Below are positions 11,282 to 23,125 of a stretch of DNA of 64,000 nt, one piece after another; within the stretch, counting starts at the first letter, position 1, and every line of letters starts with the position of its first letter. Made by a program: the position numbers and the translations under genes. Source of the stretch: Tethya wilhelma (lineage: Eukaryota > Porifera > Demospongiae > Tethyida > Tethyidae); contig CAXIPT010000004.1 of assembly GCA_964030475.1 (NCBI GenBank), positions 2,634,639-2,698,638 on the forward strand, given 5' to 3'. The notes below the pieces were generated by a model. The model had not been told where the DNA came from. It saw only the letters and a list, made by a program, of their open reading frames with translations, and ran no database searches.

Positions 11282-13626
11282 TTACGTAATGATGATGTCA
11301 TCAAAAGATATATTATGTATATATATAAGTACCCGGTATTCCTTTCGCACACGAGTTTATTATTCACAGGAAAATATCTCTAAACCACCAACACACTTAC
11401 ATCATTCACCTTTCATTTCAACTGAACATTTTTGGACACTTTCTCGACGTGTATATTGCAGACTGCTTTTCTTCACTAATACTTTCTCAAACTATATAGA
11501 ATTTTTGGCAACGTACAGCAGATAACCGAAGAACACAAGTTAGTACAGCTCACTCATTCAACACTGAACAGCTATACATAGAAATACCACTACTATTGCA
11601 AATCATCTCTTGTGGAATTTTCAAACTAAGCCGAGACACACGCAGCCTGTAAGGTCAAAGTCAGCTGTGCGTGTGTGTGTGTGTGTGTGTCATTTTCATG
11701 GCTTCCACCCCTCTGTAACATCCATCTCTTGTCTGTACAAACTGTAGCAACATATGGTAGTTGGTGTGAGCGCACCAACATTGACACATTCCACTCTGGG
11801 TAGTGTGTACACTGTGTCACTTGTTGAGGTCTGGGTTACTACTCTGAAATGCTGACCACAAACTGCCTTATGCTGACAGTCTGGGTCATCTTCCCACTAC
11901 TCAACACCATGCTGTCTCTAAACTGACACATGTCCACACCCAACCAGTTTCATGTTTTCTCTCATCTTTCTTTGACCTCTTGACCTTTTTAGCTTAGGAA
12001 CTACAGGTGAATTGTTTTTTTTCTTCTTTTTTTTTCGCTTTTTTTTTCTTCTTTTTTTTCCGCTTTTGGTTCTCATACACATTCATCACTTAGGTTGTCA
12101 ACATATTCACTTTATATAATTATACCCTGTTCCACTTTTTTTAAGGAAAAAACTTAATTTGCTCCTAAATCAGATGACATCATTATCATTATCATTATCA
12201 CTCACCACTATAGTACACGTCCCCTGTTAGTGTGTCTGAAATCACTTATATAAAGTTATACCATCACTTAAACCCTTTTAGGTATCTGTCGTTTGTGTGT
12301 TCTATACTCATTTTTTTATTATAATAATTATTTCCTTTTTTTCCTTTTCATTTGCTTCTGTGAAGCAATTCTGATATTACTTTAGGTACAGAGTGCGAGG
12401 TATCACTTAATTAGAGAAACTTATACTGTATGTTTGCTTATGTTTTTATGACTTAAGAGTTTTACTTGTTTTTCGTATTATAATATTATAGTCTGCACTT
12501 TGCACTGTTTTACAATAATTCTTATTGTAAAGTATGCTCTTAATGTCACTTTGCCTTGCTTTTGTTACTGTATAATTTTGAAAGAATTTTATTTAAAACT
12601 TTACCCCATATTTATTCATGTACCTGATTGAACCGGCCAGCTTCACATATTATGCTTATAGCAAGCATTTCACTTGCAAATTACTAGCTGGCATGGCAAA
12701 CTACAGTTCTACATACAACTATATAGTGGAAATGCAGTGCAGATATCTTGATAAATAGTTTTATCCATTTTCCCTCATTGTTTAAACAAAACTGCTCCTA
12801 CAATGTACATGTAATTCACATCGTAAAGGTACTGGCTATAATAAATCTTGCAGAGAAAACATGCAGCTTGTGATGTTCGCAAATAATTCATGCATGATGC
12901 TGTAACCTGATCTGGGTGGGTAGTAGACTCATTGACTCCTTGGATGCAGGCTGATGAATACATGGCAGGAAGTGCATGATGACAATGAATACTGTTGGAT
13001 ATTGTTCCATCAATTAGAACCTAACAATGGTAATCATTATTGTACAGTGCAAAGTTGTCAAGACTGTAATGATCTTTATTTGCCTCAAAGATCATTATAA
13101 CAGTTATTTATACACATCTGCCCAGTTATTATTGGAGAGCAATATAATAGTCTATGTCATAATGCCAACAGACATAATATGCAAAAAAAGATGCTGTATG
13201 TCATCAATAATATTGACAATTATTTTGATAGCAGATACCCTATATTCAGTATACTATAGGGCCAACTAGTTTCAATGTAAAGATATTTTTCCTGCATGTA
13301 GCTAGCCTCATACTCAGGCCTTCCCCATGCCCATGCATGTATATATGCATGTATGTACTGGGGAAGGCCTGGGAATTAGGCTAATTTTTTCCACTTTATT
13401 TTTGAACTTTCATGCTGATCAAGATTATGGTCATGAATGCATGTCCAAAACTGACAATTTTTATCTAATTCTGCATGCACGAGCAATTAACTTACAGTGA
13501 TCGAGGTACAATAAAAGAATATTATCAAGGTTGTTTGAGGAACATGCATGTGTGCATGACAATAGTACTGTGAGTGTCATTGTGTGTTTGGTGTTGACAT
13601 GTATACAGCTATATACACATAATGGT
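11282..13626. other. GATA 3' region and convergent intergenic DNA
   Basis: Between the GATA stop and the SPAG6 stop. It holds a (GT)n run near 11669, a T/C-rich low-complexity stretch at 12007-12067 and AT-rich sequence. A foldback element of the CCTCGTTCCCAGGCT-like family lies at 13303-13383. No gene was recognised. Confidence 0.5.
13303..13383. mobile_element. Small foldback (MITE-like) element
   Basis: Begins TAGCCTCATACTCAGGCCTTCCCC and ends in the inverse GGGGAAGGCCTGGGAATTAGGCTA, with a short ATGCATGTATATATGCAT core. It can fold into a hairpin and belongs to a dispersed family with TAGCC...GGCTA ends. Confidence 0.6.
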
Positions 13627-15663
13627 TTATGAAACAACAGTCTGAGGTTTGTAGTCATCGATTCTTTCCAGTAACTTCTCAGAGTAGCCAGGAGAATAGT
13701 ACCTGCAGCAGGAGAGGGAAGAGTCAGACATGCATCCGATAACTTTAAGAAACTGAATAATATCACATTATAGGCCCAGTTTAGAAGTACAAGAATTGGA
13801 GAATGTCAAGAGAACTGGCTGAAATTATTAGGTATATATACTGCATATAATTCAAGCAATGCAGAAAGATTATTCATTAAAATGTAATTCACGCAGAGAA
13901 CTTGAGCTCTGTAGAACAATGGATGCTCTAGTATAATGAATAGCCTATGGAGGTATTATGTATACACAATAGATGAATAGACTGTGAATATCATTAAAAT
14001 GAGAAAAACGAGCCATCTGCAGTTCATTTATACAGCTAAATGAACGAGAATATCTCTAACGTTGGTAAAGGGTCGTCAGAACAAAAGCTAAATGTACCAC
14101 GCCTACTTTCCCTGTTGCGCATGCTCAGCAGCTGCCTTTTATTTTGGCATCCTAGGGCCTCGTGCTCAGAAGACAGTGTCAGCTTTTGAGAACTCCGCTA
14201 TTCTTGTCTCCCTCTTACAAATTATGGCTATGGCAGATATATGGGAACGAGTGGATCCGGCAATAACTGGTGGTGGCACTGGGTCTGAACCAAAACAATT
14301 TGAAAAGGATGTTTATGCAGTATTGAAGTCAATACCTCAAGTCAAGTTTGAATCTGACTATAAACAAGGCTCACAACTGAAAAATGACAAATTGAAGGAA
14401 AAGGTCTTTCCTGACATCTATGGATGGAAAATATACAAGAAAATTGCTTTTGTTGTAGACTGTAAGCTTTACAAAAGTGATCGTAGCATTGATAAAAAGG
14501 ACATAAAAAAACTGAAAAGAGATACTGAAGTAGTTAAAGCATATTTGATACAAGAAGATCACTTGTGTACTGATGCTAAAGTTTTTGGAATATTTGTAAC
14601 TTTGCTCAAAGACGAACAGGAAAAATGTGAAACATGTGATTATGGTGGTTGGAAATTTACCATTATAAGAATTGGATATAAACGCAGTCACTGGAAGTCA
14701 TGCTTGGAGTCCAAGTTTAAAGAAGTCGTGGGAATAAAATAACTATAACTTTTAGAGTAGAATCTTAGAGCTTACTGGTTAAACTGTTTTAATTGGGATT
14801 GTAGTAAAATTTCTGTCATGATAATAATTACAAGGAGTGTGGCTTGCTTCGCTCACCATGCTCCTTGCTCCTGTATGAAGTGTACTGCTACAGTGCTAGA
14901 TCCATGCAAGCACAGGCATCTGCATAGTATAACTGGGCATTGAAAAGTAACCAATGACTGACCATGCTGCATTGCATGCATGCACTGCTCCTCATTGCAA
15001 TTAATTTTGGCCAGCTCAGCAATTTACCTAGTTACGTGACGTCCCAGATGACCCTTTTCCACCACAATACTAGTCTGGCTTGCCAGCTAGACTCTTTGTA
15101 TGGAAGAGTTTGGTACATCATATACTACCAAGAGTTGTTTGCAATCTGAAATCTGATAGGGTAGATTTGATAAAGCAATAACCTCCTGGGCATGTTACGC
15201 CCCATTTACACGAATGTTTTTTTTGTTTTCTCTTGGAAAACGACTGTTTTTGATTTACGTTCGAAGGAAAAACAGCTTGATTTCAGCAGCAGCTCATAAA
15301 TAGTCTACAACCAACCATCAGACTATACGCCTCTCTTGGTTCAAATTACAATTGCAGAACACACCGGAGATTTTTGTAAGTTACACCCACTCCCATACAA
15401 CTAAGCAATTTTGCCATAGTTTGAACAAGTAGTTTTAGAGATAAAAACAAGACTGTAAAAGTATCTTTACCTATGTGCTAATTATTGTACCTTTAAGCTA
15501 ACTAATGTTGCTAAAAATCTTAGGCCTTCTGTATGAAACTCTAAATTACCTGACAATTTCCTCAGGGTAACAGTTGTTGATGGTGAGAATGTATTCAGCC
15601 AACACAGTACCAGGCTCAGTGGGAATCTCCTGAATCTGAGCATTAAGATACAGTGTGTATGTG

Positions 15664-15699
<36 letters not shown>

Positions 15700-17040
15700 G
15701 AGGTGGGGAGGTATTGTGTAGAGGCTTGTCTTCAATCTTAAATTCACGTTATTATTATACGTACCTTCTTCAGTCCACCTGATGTGACAAAGAGTCGTCT
15801 CGACTTGGCGTCGTGAGGCAGCACTTTAGAGAACTGTCCCACAACATGTTTGAGGATGTTGGGAGGAGCATCATGAAGGAGGGGCTCCAGAGCTGGCAGG
15901 TGGACACAGCAAGTGAGGATATTCTTCAATGCCTTCTTTGACTGCAACAGAATAGAACCAGTAATGCATTGTAGACTGATACTATCACCCCCTATAATCT
16001 TTCTCCCCAGAAGTATTATATCTTTGCAAAAAGAGAACCATATATAATTATAGCAGGAACAAAGAAGCATGAAAATTTTCGCAGAAGGATTGGGAGATCA
16101 AGCAGGGACTCAAACCCAGCATGTACCATAAATTTAATTTTAGTGGGAAAGTTTTGCAGACTGTAACAATTTCACGATCAAGATTTTTTTCCATTGAACT
16201 TTCACAAAAATTTATAGACACTAGCTTGCCTGAGCAGGCATTGGGAGGTTTCCTTTAGGTTTGGGATTGTTTGTAAAGATAAACAGGGATGGAATAGTCT
16301 TGCTAGGCTGGTGATGATATATATTTACTCACCTTGTTCTTCAGGTCTTCTGTTGACTCAGATCGCAGGTATATCTCCAGTAGGACTGGCAGCACATTGG
16401 TCTCAGCCACTGCTTTGGCATGCTCCGGAGTGTGCCTACCAATCTGACCCAGAGCCCAGCAGGTAGCTGCCTGAGAGATATAACATAGATCAGCCAAAAA
16501 TTAATAGTAACCAACAAAAAGTAAAAATGACTGAAAGAAAATACAAAAAATTAATATCAAGCCTTGAAAAGGAAAAAAAAGAAAGAATTAGCTGGCTGGA
16601 AAGGAACTACAGACCTATCATATTGAATGGGTCCTTGAAGATAAGAACAAACACATACATACATGTGAATCGGGACAACCTTTATCTATCTCTCTATATA
16701 AACAAAGTACAAACAAACTGAGTTTTAGACTGTGTCTCTATTACTCACTTGTATGTGATCTTCATTTTCTTCGGATAGAGCAACTGCTAATTGAACATGC
16801 CCCTGCAATAATAGTTAAATTATCATTGATAATCTCAATGACATCATAATGACATCATCCACCCACTCTGACCTTGGACACAATGACGGCCATTGCTAGG
16901 AGTTCAGAATGAGCAGCGACGTAGCCCAGCATCATGATGCCAGGCAACCTGACATTGCCTCGTGTCTCACCAATGTAGTCCACCACAGCAGCACACCCAC
17001 CAGCATTGACAATGAGCTGGGAGAGCTGAAGGGAGGGAGG

Positions 17041-17092
<52 letters not shown>

Positions 17093-18562
17093 ACATTAGG
17101 GTTGAGTACCTATTAACCCAATACGACATACTTTGAGGGGAGGGGGGGGGATCTCTCAAAATATGCATGCATCATAATAATATTATACTTGCAGTGATAT
17201 AATATTATAATTATAACAATGTTGAACATCTTCTTTAGTACAAATTTTGCATTAAGTCAAAGAAATACTAAACAAATATCCCTCAGAGTCACACACATTG
17301 CTACAGACTACTACCTACCTCTGGTGTGTGTTTGGCTATTTCTCTGATGAGAGTGGCCACGTTCTTCTGAACATAGTCGTCCTCATCTCTGAGACTGGAG
17401 AGCACCAGTGGGAAGATCTCAGCCTCCACGACCAGCTCAGCCAGCTCAACATTGTGCTTGGAGATTTGACTCAGAGCACTGTACACCTGAGGTACATTAA
17501 GAATAGTTAGATTGCTATCCTTGATTACACATATTTTTCTCCAAATGAGTGTACACCAATGAAAGTACAGATACACGAAAGTAGAAATTTAAAAAAAAAA
17601 TTGTATGGTTTTACCTGTCGTTTTAGCTTGGCATCTGGTGTTGAAATGAGATGAGTGAGGTGAGCTATGGCTCCACTATCCACCACCATCTGAGCCAGCT
17701 GAAACAGAGATGAACAATAAAAGTACACACGTGGAAACTCAATGGAAAATCTTGAGATCTAGCAGAGCTATTATATAGAACTCATGGGTATTGGAACGAA
17801 GAAATAGTGAAAGCCTACATAGCTTCCACTATTTCCTCGATTTGTGCCTCTTGGAAAGGCCTGGTTGATGAGGCTACAACAACACTACAGTGAACATCAC
17901 ACCAGTGGGCATAATGCTATTGATACAGAAAAACTGACCTAGTTTGAACTGTATGCAGTATGTATGATAGCCTAGTAGGCTACACGATGTCTTACCTCTG
18001 GTGAGTGTTTGGCAATGTCACTGAGAGCAGAGGCGGAGATTCTCTTGAGAGCGATCTCTGGTTCTTGGAGGCAGAGCACTAGTAGAGGGACAGCTCCAGC
18101 ATCAACCACCGACTGGGCCAACTCTAATGGAAGAGAGAAGGGGTATAAAATGATACTGATAATCACAATCCCCCTCTTTCACACATGTAGTTATGTTGAC
18201 AGTCGACACTAGAATACAGATGTACTCTAGTGCAAATGAATACTTCAAAAAATTCCACCAGTAGGTGAAAAATTGGCAATTAAGGCCTTACACACTACTG
18301 ATCCCTCTCTGCATATACTCTCTTTTATGTCTCTACATACATAAGCACACACACACACACACACACATACCTCCATTATGCCTGGCGATATAGCCAAGAG
18401 CCCAAGCTGCTGACTCCTTGACTCCAGGATCAAACTCCTCAAGGCAAATGACGAGAGCATCCAGTGCACCACAGTCAACCACATTCTGAGCTAGCTCTGG
18501 CGAGTGCTTCGCCACAGCTCTCAGCACAAAGGCAGCAGCCTTCTTATAGAACCTCTGCATGG

Positions 18563-18597
<35 letters not shown>

Positions 18598-19160
18598 CGT
18601 AAATCAATTTACCACAGATGTACTATCTTAGCCTCATTTCTAAATGTTTTCTTCAGAATCAAGTGTAAAAATTAACCGTATGGTGGTAATTTATGGATTG
18701 GGACAACTAGCTACCTGTTTCTCAGTATTATCTACTTATCAGATTGTGATTCAAGAGATCAGTGATATGTGATCATGTCTCAGTATATATGTGACTTACA
18801 TTTTGTTCAGCCAAGGAGTAGACTAGCTGAGGTAGAATGTCACTCTTTACAACACTCTCTGCAAGATCATCGTTGTAATTGGCCAATCTACCCAGGGCCA
18901 GAGCTGCCGTCTGTTGGATGGTGGGTACTATGTCCAACAGCAATGGTCTCAGCAGTTGCATCACGCCGGCATTCTGAAGGGTCTCGATATTCTGAGGGCG
19001 AGAAGCCAACTCAGCTACAGTCTGGACAAATTGTGTCCTTGACTTCTGATACTGTTCAAACACTGAATGGACAAGAATGTGAATGGTTATTTGGTCATTA
19101 CAGATCTTCAATTGATGTAGCTTTTATTCCCTTACCTTGAAGGACTTGTCGTTGACTCAT
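13627..19160 (-). CDS. SPAG6: Sperm-associated antigen 6 (armadillo repeats, axoneme)
   Basis: Twelve exons in perfect phase encode 511 residues: 19160-19136, 19062-18800, 18554-18371, 18123-17996, 17698-17615, 17486-17319, 17025-16873, 16802-16749, 16470-16333, 15941-15765, 15635-15550 and 13702-13627. The N-terminus MSQRQVLQVFEQYQKSRTQF and the motifs ALALGRLANYNDDLAE, IREIAKHTPE, ALGQIGRHTPEHA, HVVGQFSKVLPHD and CYPEEIVRYYSPGYSE match SPAG6 as I know it (human about 509 residues). The whole protein is armadillo-type helical repeats. SPAG6/PF16 is a central-pair protein of motile cilia and flagella, so the product fits choanocyte or sperm motility. The start is the family's own N-terminus. 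The last intron (15549-13703) hosts an antisense ORF. Confidence 0.97.
14224..14742 (+). CDS. Nested PD-(D/E)XK nuclease-fold-like protein
   Basis: Intronless ORF of 172 residues from the ATG at 14224 (an in-frame upstream ATG at 14092 would add 44), lying antisense inside the last SPAG6 intron. I do not recognise a named family. The residues fit a PD-(D/E)XK core: Glu27 in QFEKDVYAVLKSI, then FPDIYGW with Asp64, a strand KIAFVVDCKLYK supplying Asp79 and Lys81, then a helix IDKKDIKKLKRDTEVVKAYL. This pattern is typical of restriction-endonuclease-like phosphodiesterases; substrate and role are unknown. The ORF is undamaged and Lys-rich, unlike decayed DNA. A TTGCGCATGC motif (NRF1-like, near 14117) lies about 105 bp before the ATG at 14224, and an AATAAA overlaps the stop codon. 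The ATG at 14224 is preferred because the motif falls within the longer reading. Confidence 0.6.
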   Translation: MAMADIWERVDPAITGGGTGSEPKQFEKDVYAVLKSIPQVKFESDYKQGSQLKNDKLKEKVFPDIYGWKIYKKIAFVVDCKLYKSDRSIDKKDIKKLKRDTEVVKAYLIQEDHLCTDAKVFGIFVTLLKDEQEKCETCDYGGWKFTIIRIGYKRSHWKSCLESKFKEVVGIK

Positions 19161-19447
19161 GGCTTGTTGGCTTGTTGGCTTGATGAAAGCTTGTTTTTAC
19201 AATACTGTTTCCATGGAAACTCTTATCACGTTGTTTTCTTTGTAGGCGCACGTGATCTACTTAATCGCGCGCCACGTGGTCAAACTAGCCACGCTGCGCA
19301 TGCGCGTATATACCTTTTGGGACAGTGGGCGTATCTTGTAAACAGCAAGCTCAAGCAATTTTCTGATCAGCTGACGATGCAAGTAAATTCACAAAAATGG
19401 ATTTGGTAGGAATAAAATGATTTTCAAGTGATATAAAGAAAACATCC
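19161..19447. promoter_or_regulatory. SPAG6 promoter region (RFX-like, E-box, NRF1-like motifs)
   Basis: 287 bp separate the SPAG6 ATG from the stop of the zinc-finger gene on the same strand. It contains the perfect palindrome GTTTCCATGGAAAC (19207-19220), two symmetric changes away from the RFX X-box GTTGCCATGGCAAC, then GCCACGTGG near 19271 and TGCGCATGCGCG near 19296. RFX control would fit a cilia gene. Function is inferred. Confidence 0.5.
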
Positions 19448-22400
19448 TCACAACTTCTTGCCATACAAATGGTGTGTATCATGATTATGCATAACAGCAG
19501 TAGCATCATTGTTCTGTCTCAGTCTTGCTGGTCTTCTTGAAGCAGCAGTTCTACTAGTTTCCACTCTCTTGCCACTAGCAGCTGCTCCTCTGGAAGCAAC
19601 GTTCCTTAGTCCAGGCTGAACTTTGGAGGGCACTGTCACAGCATGGTCGGTTGGATCAACATGATGATCCACCTGAGGAGTGAGTGAGTGTGTGTGTGTG
19701 TGTGGTGTTGTAGGCAGTGATAAATGTTATGGCTATAGCGATGAGTATATTCATCTTCTGAGAGACTACACATGTAAGAATAATAATGGACACAGCACAC
19801 ACAGCAGATGCCTAGAACTCAATTGACTGATCACTAAAGTCTATGAACCGAACAGACACACAGACACACATAGTGTGGCACAAACAGAGCTATAGACCAT
19901 ACAGACCTTCTTATTCTGGGGGCAATGAACGGTCTGGACGTGGACTAGGAGCTTGTATCGTGCTCCAAACGTTCGACTGCTCTCGCTACACCCTCTCCAT
20001 TCGCAGGTCAAGTTTGCCGGCTGACTTTTGACTCCTCGAACTGGAAGCACTGATAAATGTTCATCGACTATGTGTGTTAAAAGTTCTTTGTTTGAAGAGT
20101 TGTTCACTCGACACGTACCCCAGGCACACTGATGAGCTGGTGGGTGTGGCTTTGTAGCAGAGGACACACCCACTTTATTGTAGTATGATGAATTCTTGTG
20201 TAGTATGGTAGGAGGTTGATTCGATAGATATGGTAGTAAGTCAGCGGTCACTCCGGGAGGATAACCTAGTGCAGGAATGAGAACGAGCATGATACCGTAG
20301 AAATTTTCAAGGAATAAAATTTTCGCGGAAATGCAATGGCTAAACTTCTTGCGATTTTATTTTCGAGGATCGAGCAGCCCCGCCCATATATTGCAATGCG
20401 ATTCCGAAAATTTCGTGGGTAAAATTTTTGTAGATTGCCAACGATCCACGAAAACAGTGAAATTTATACTCCTCGAAAATTTCCAGCTATACGATAATAA
20501 TTCACCAATTTGCCAAATTTACCCACTATATGGTATGTCATTATAAATGTTCATCTGCAAATCGCCAAACAGTTTTATACGCATGCACACACATATAAAC
20601 AATGCAATGTACAGAATTAAACCGCCAAATTTAAAATCACTAATCATGCTAAAATACGAATTCGCCAAATTTTAAGCCCACCAAATTTACCCGCTATATG
20701 GTAGCCTTGCACCCACCACACTCTCCCTTTTGACTTTTTGAGTGAAGGTCATTTAAGGGGAGAGGCTGGGTACGAGGCTAACAAAGACATTGTGATAACT
20801 ACTAGCGAGAGAAAAATATAATGCCATTCATTATAGCAGTGTACATTATTTTTGGTAGCAGACTGCAAGACATAATATTATACACATGCAATGTTTTGGA
20901 GAAATTAGAGTAGCATAATCATTAAATCCTAGATTGTAAATTACATTTCTAACAGTAAATGAATAATGCTGATTTGTATGTATAGCAATAATCATAGAAT
21001 CACAATTATATTATGTACCAGGAATTTGTGATGATGTAATGTTGTCAAGGTTACGAGAACTCAAATGTCTCTCTCCTCTCCTTGCTATTCTCCTTCGAGC
21101 AGCTCTCTCCTGACGCAACTAGTCAACAGAGAGAACAATAATAGTGAGCAGAAAATAATTATAAACAAACAAACAAACAAAAATCTAGCTTAATTTGTTC
21201 CCAGGCTCTCATTTTGTGACATTTCACTCACTGCTGAAAGGGAGAGCCTGGGCAAGAATATTACGTAAGTTAGTCTTTGAGCAATGCTTAAAAGCAGTTT
21301 GAATTGACTGGACAATCTTTCAACTATTGAACATGGATACATGCAAGAAACCAATACAAAAGCATCAAACATAATAATTATACAGAGAGACAAAACACAC
21401 TATATCCGCACAAACCAGTGACTGTATTCTAAGTGAATGTGAGTCACTCAAGCAGCTTCAAACTTGAACCATACCTGAAGTTGTCTGAAAAGGTCGTCCA
21501 GTCGTGGTTGCCCCGCCTCCCTCTCAGGTGGAGTGCCACGCCCCTGAGTCCCTCGGGCACTCTCACAATAGGACAACGAGGTAGCTACAGCACTTGTAAG
21601 AGTTCCACGAGAGTCGGGACGAGGGTTGGGAACAATGGTTCCCCTCTGAGGAAGATAGGTCAATGAATCCCCAGTAGCCGCCTGCATGCAAACAGACACA
21701 TTACATCAACCTTTATTCCCCCACTCAGTCTGACAGCATTGCTTCATACATGCATTGAGCTAGCTTTGTAAACCAATCATGGGTATGTTTATATGGTTAA
21801 AATCCGCCCCTCCCTGCACACTTAGCAATAGGCAAAATGCCATTGAACATATGCACTCAGAATAACACACAATTGAAAGTGAACAGTATAGAGAAAAAAT
21901 TTTTGATTTGGTTTATATTGATACGTGTGTGGGGAGGCATCTTTTTGGGATGTTAGCATTGCATCGAGCTATAACACACGATTGAAAGTGCTCTAGAGGC
22001 AATGCTTGTCACATCATGATAACATAATGTACATGGGGAATTGCATGGTAACTTAAACCATACCTCAATGGTGGTGCACTCCACTGTGGGCTGTTGGAAC
22101 ACCCACCCCACAGTGCGATCGATGGGATCCAATTTGGGTAGAGTCGAGAGAAACAGTTCGAAACTCGTTTTCCTTTTAGCATCAGAACTCCCACCACCAC
22201 CCTGATCAGCCACCAGACCTCTCTTTCTCCTCACACCACTCACGTGGCCTCCTTGTATTCTTCTCGGTTCTGTGGAGAGTGTAAGCTGGAGAGTCTCTTT
22301 GCCGCGGGCGCCGCCATTCCCGCCAGTACCGCTGATCTTACGCCAACTCTCTCTCAGCGAATCAACGCACGTAGCTAGCGTGATTCGACCAGTTCTCCTC

Positions 22401-22573
22401 TGCATGGCTCCGGGTGGTGGCTTGTCTTCTCTTTCACACTCAAAACCATCACTGTGTTCGCCCATTGTTAGTTCGTTAGACAACGACCACGCCCACAAGT
22501 TTCTATCGGGGTCAAAGGTTAGCGCGATGATTGAACCGAGATTGAACAAAAATGCCTGGGTACCAAAATTCAT
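19448..22573 (-). CDS. Tandem CWCH2 zinc-finger protein
   Basis: Five exons in phase encode 466 residues: 22573-22064, 21681-21475, 21118-21019, 20265-19907 and 19672-19448. The N-terminal 300 residues are low in recognisable domains, with basic patches (LRQERAARRRIARRGERH). Exon 4 encodes two linked C2H2 fingers with a Trp between the cysteines: CAWGTC...LLTHIVDEH and CEWRGC...ARYKLLVHVQTVH. Tandem fingers with this Trp are the CWCH2 pair known from Gli, Glis, Zic and ARID2 proteins; ARYKLLVH is especially Glis/Zic-like. No further fingers follow, which is unusual for Gli/Glis/Zic, so I do not assign a name. A nuclear DNA- or protein-binding role is likely. The start is the first ATG of exon 1; another exon upstream cannot be excluded. 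The NAP1-A stop lies only about 150 bp upstream. Confidence 0.72.
20287..20485. mobile_element. AT-rich MITE-like repeat
   Basis: Runs from CCGTAGAAATTTTC-type sequence to AATTTCCAGCTATACG, with internal TTCGCGG, ATTTTCG and TTTCGTGG blocks. It resembles fragments near 23750, 25680 and 30600, suggesting a dispersed family. Boundaries are approximate. Confidence 0.4.
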
Positions 22574-22722
22574 ATCAAAAGACACACACAGGTTTTAATT
22601 CAGGCTGGCCAACTGCATACAATATTAAATTAACAACATATTATACAAGCAGCAACCAAATACTGTTAAACAATATACGTAGATAACAGATTGAAAGGTT
22701 TCAATTCTCATCCCATTCAGTT

Positions 22723-23054
22723 TCATTGTGTCTTGCACTCCGGAGGCTTGGCATTTGTCAACTGTACAACACACACATAGACAGCATCATCACCACAGTA
22801 ACACTATGACAACTTGATGTAGCCTCATGCCCAGGCTCGATCCTCCTTTGTAAACATTTTCTTCGAAAATGAACGAAGTATTTGTGAGGGAGGAGCCTGG
22901 GAACAAAGCTAAACTTGATGTACTGTGTAGTCGTAGTCTCTTACGTCTATTCGTGGATCATAGTCATCACCCCCTTCATCGTCATCATCACTTCCAAAAT
23001 CATCATCACCAAACTACATGTTTTGTAGATGCATGTAGAGACATATGCATAGAG

Positions 23055-23125
<71 letters not shown>

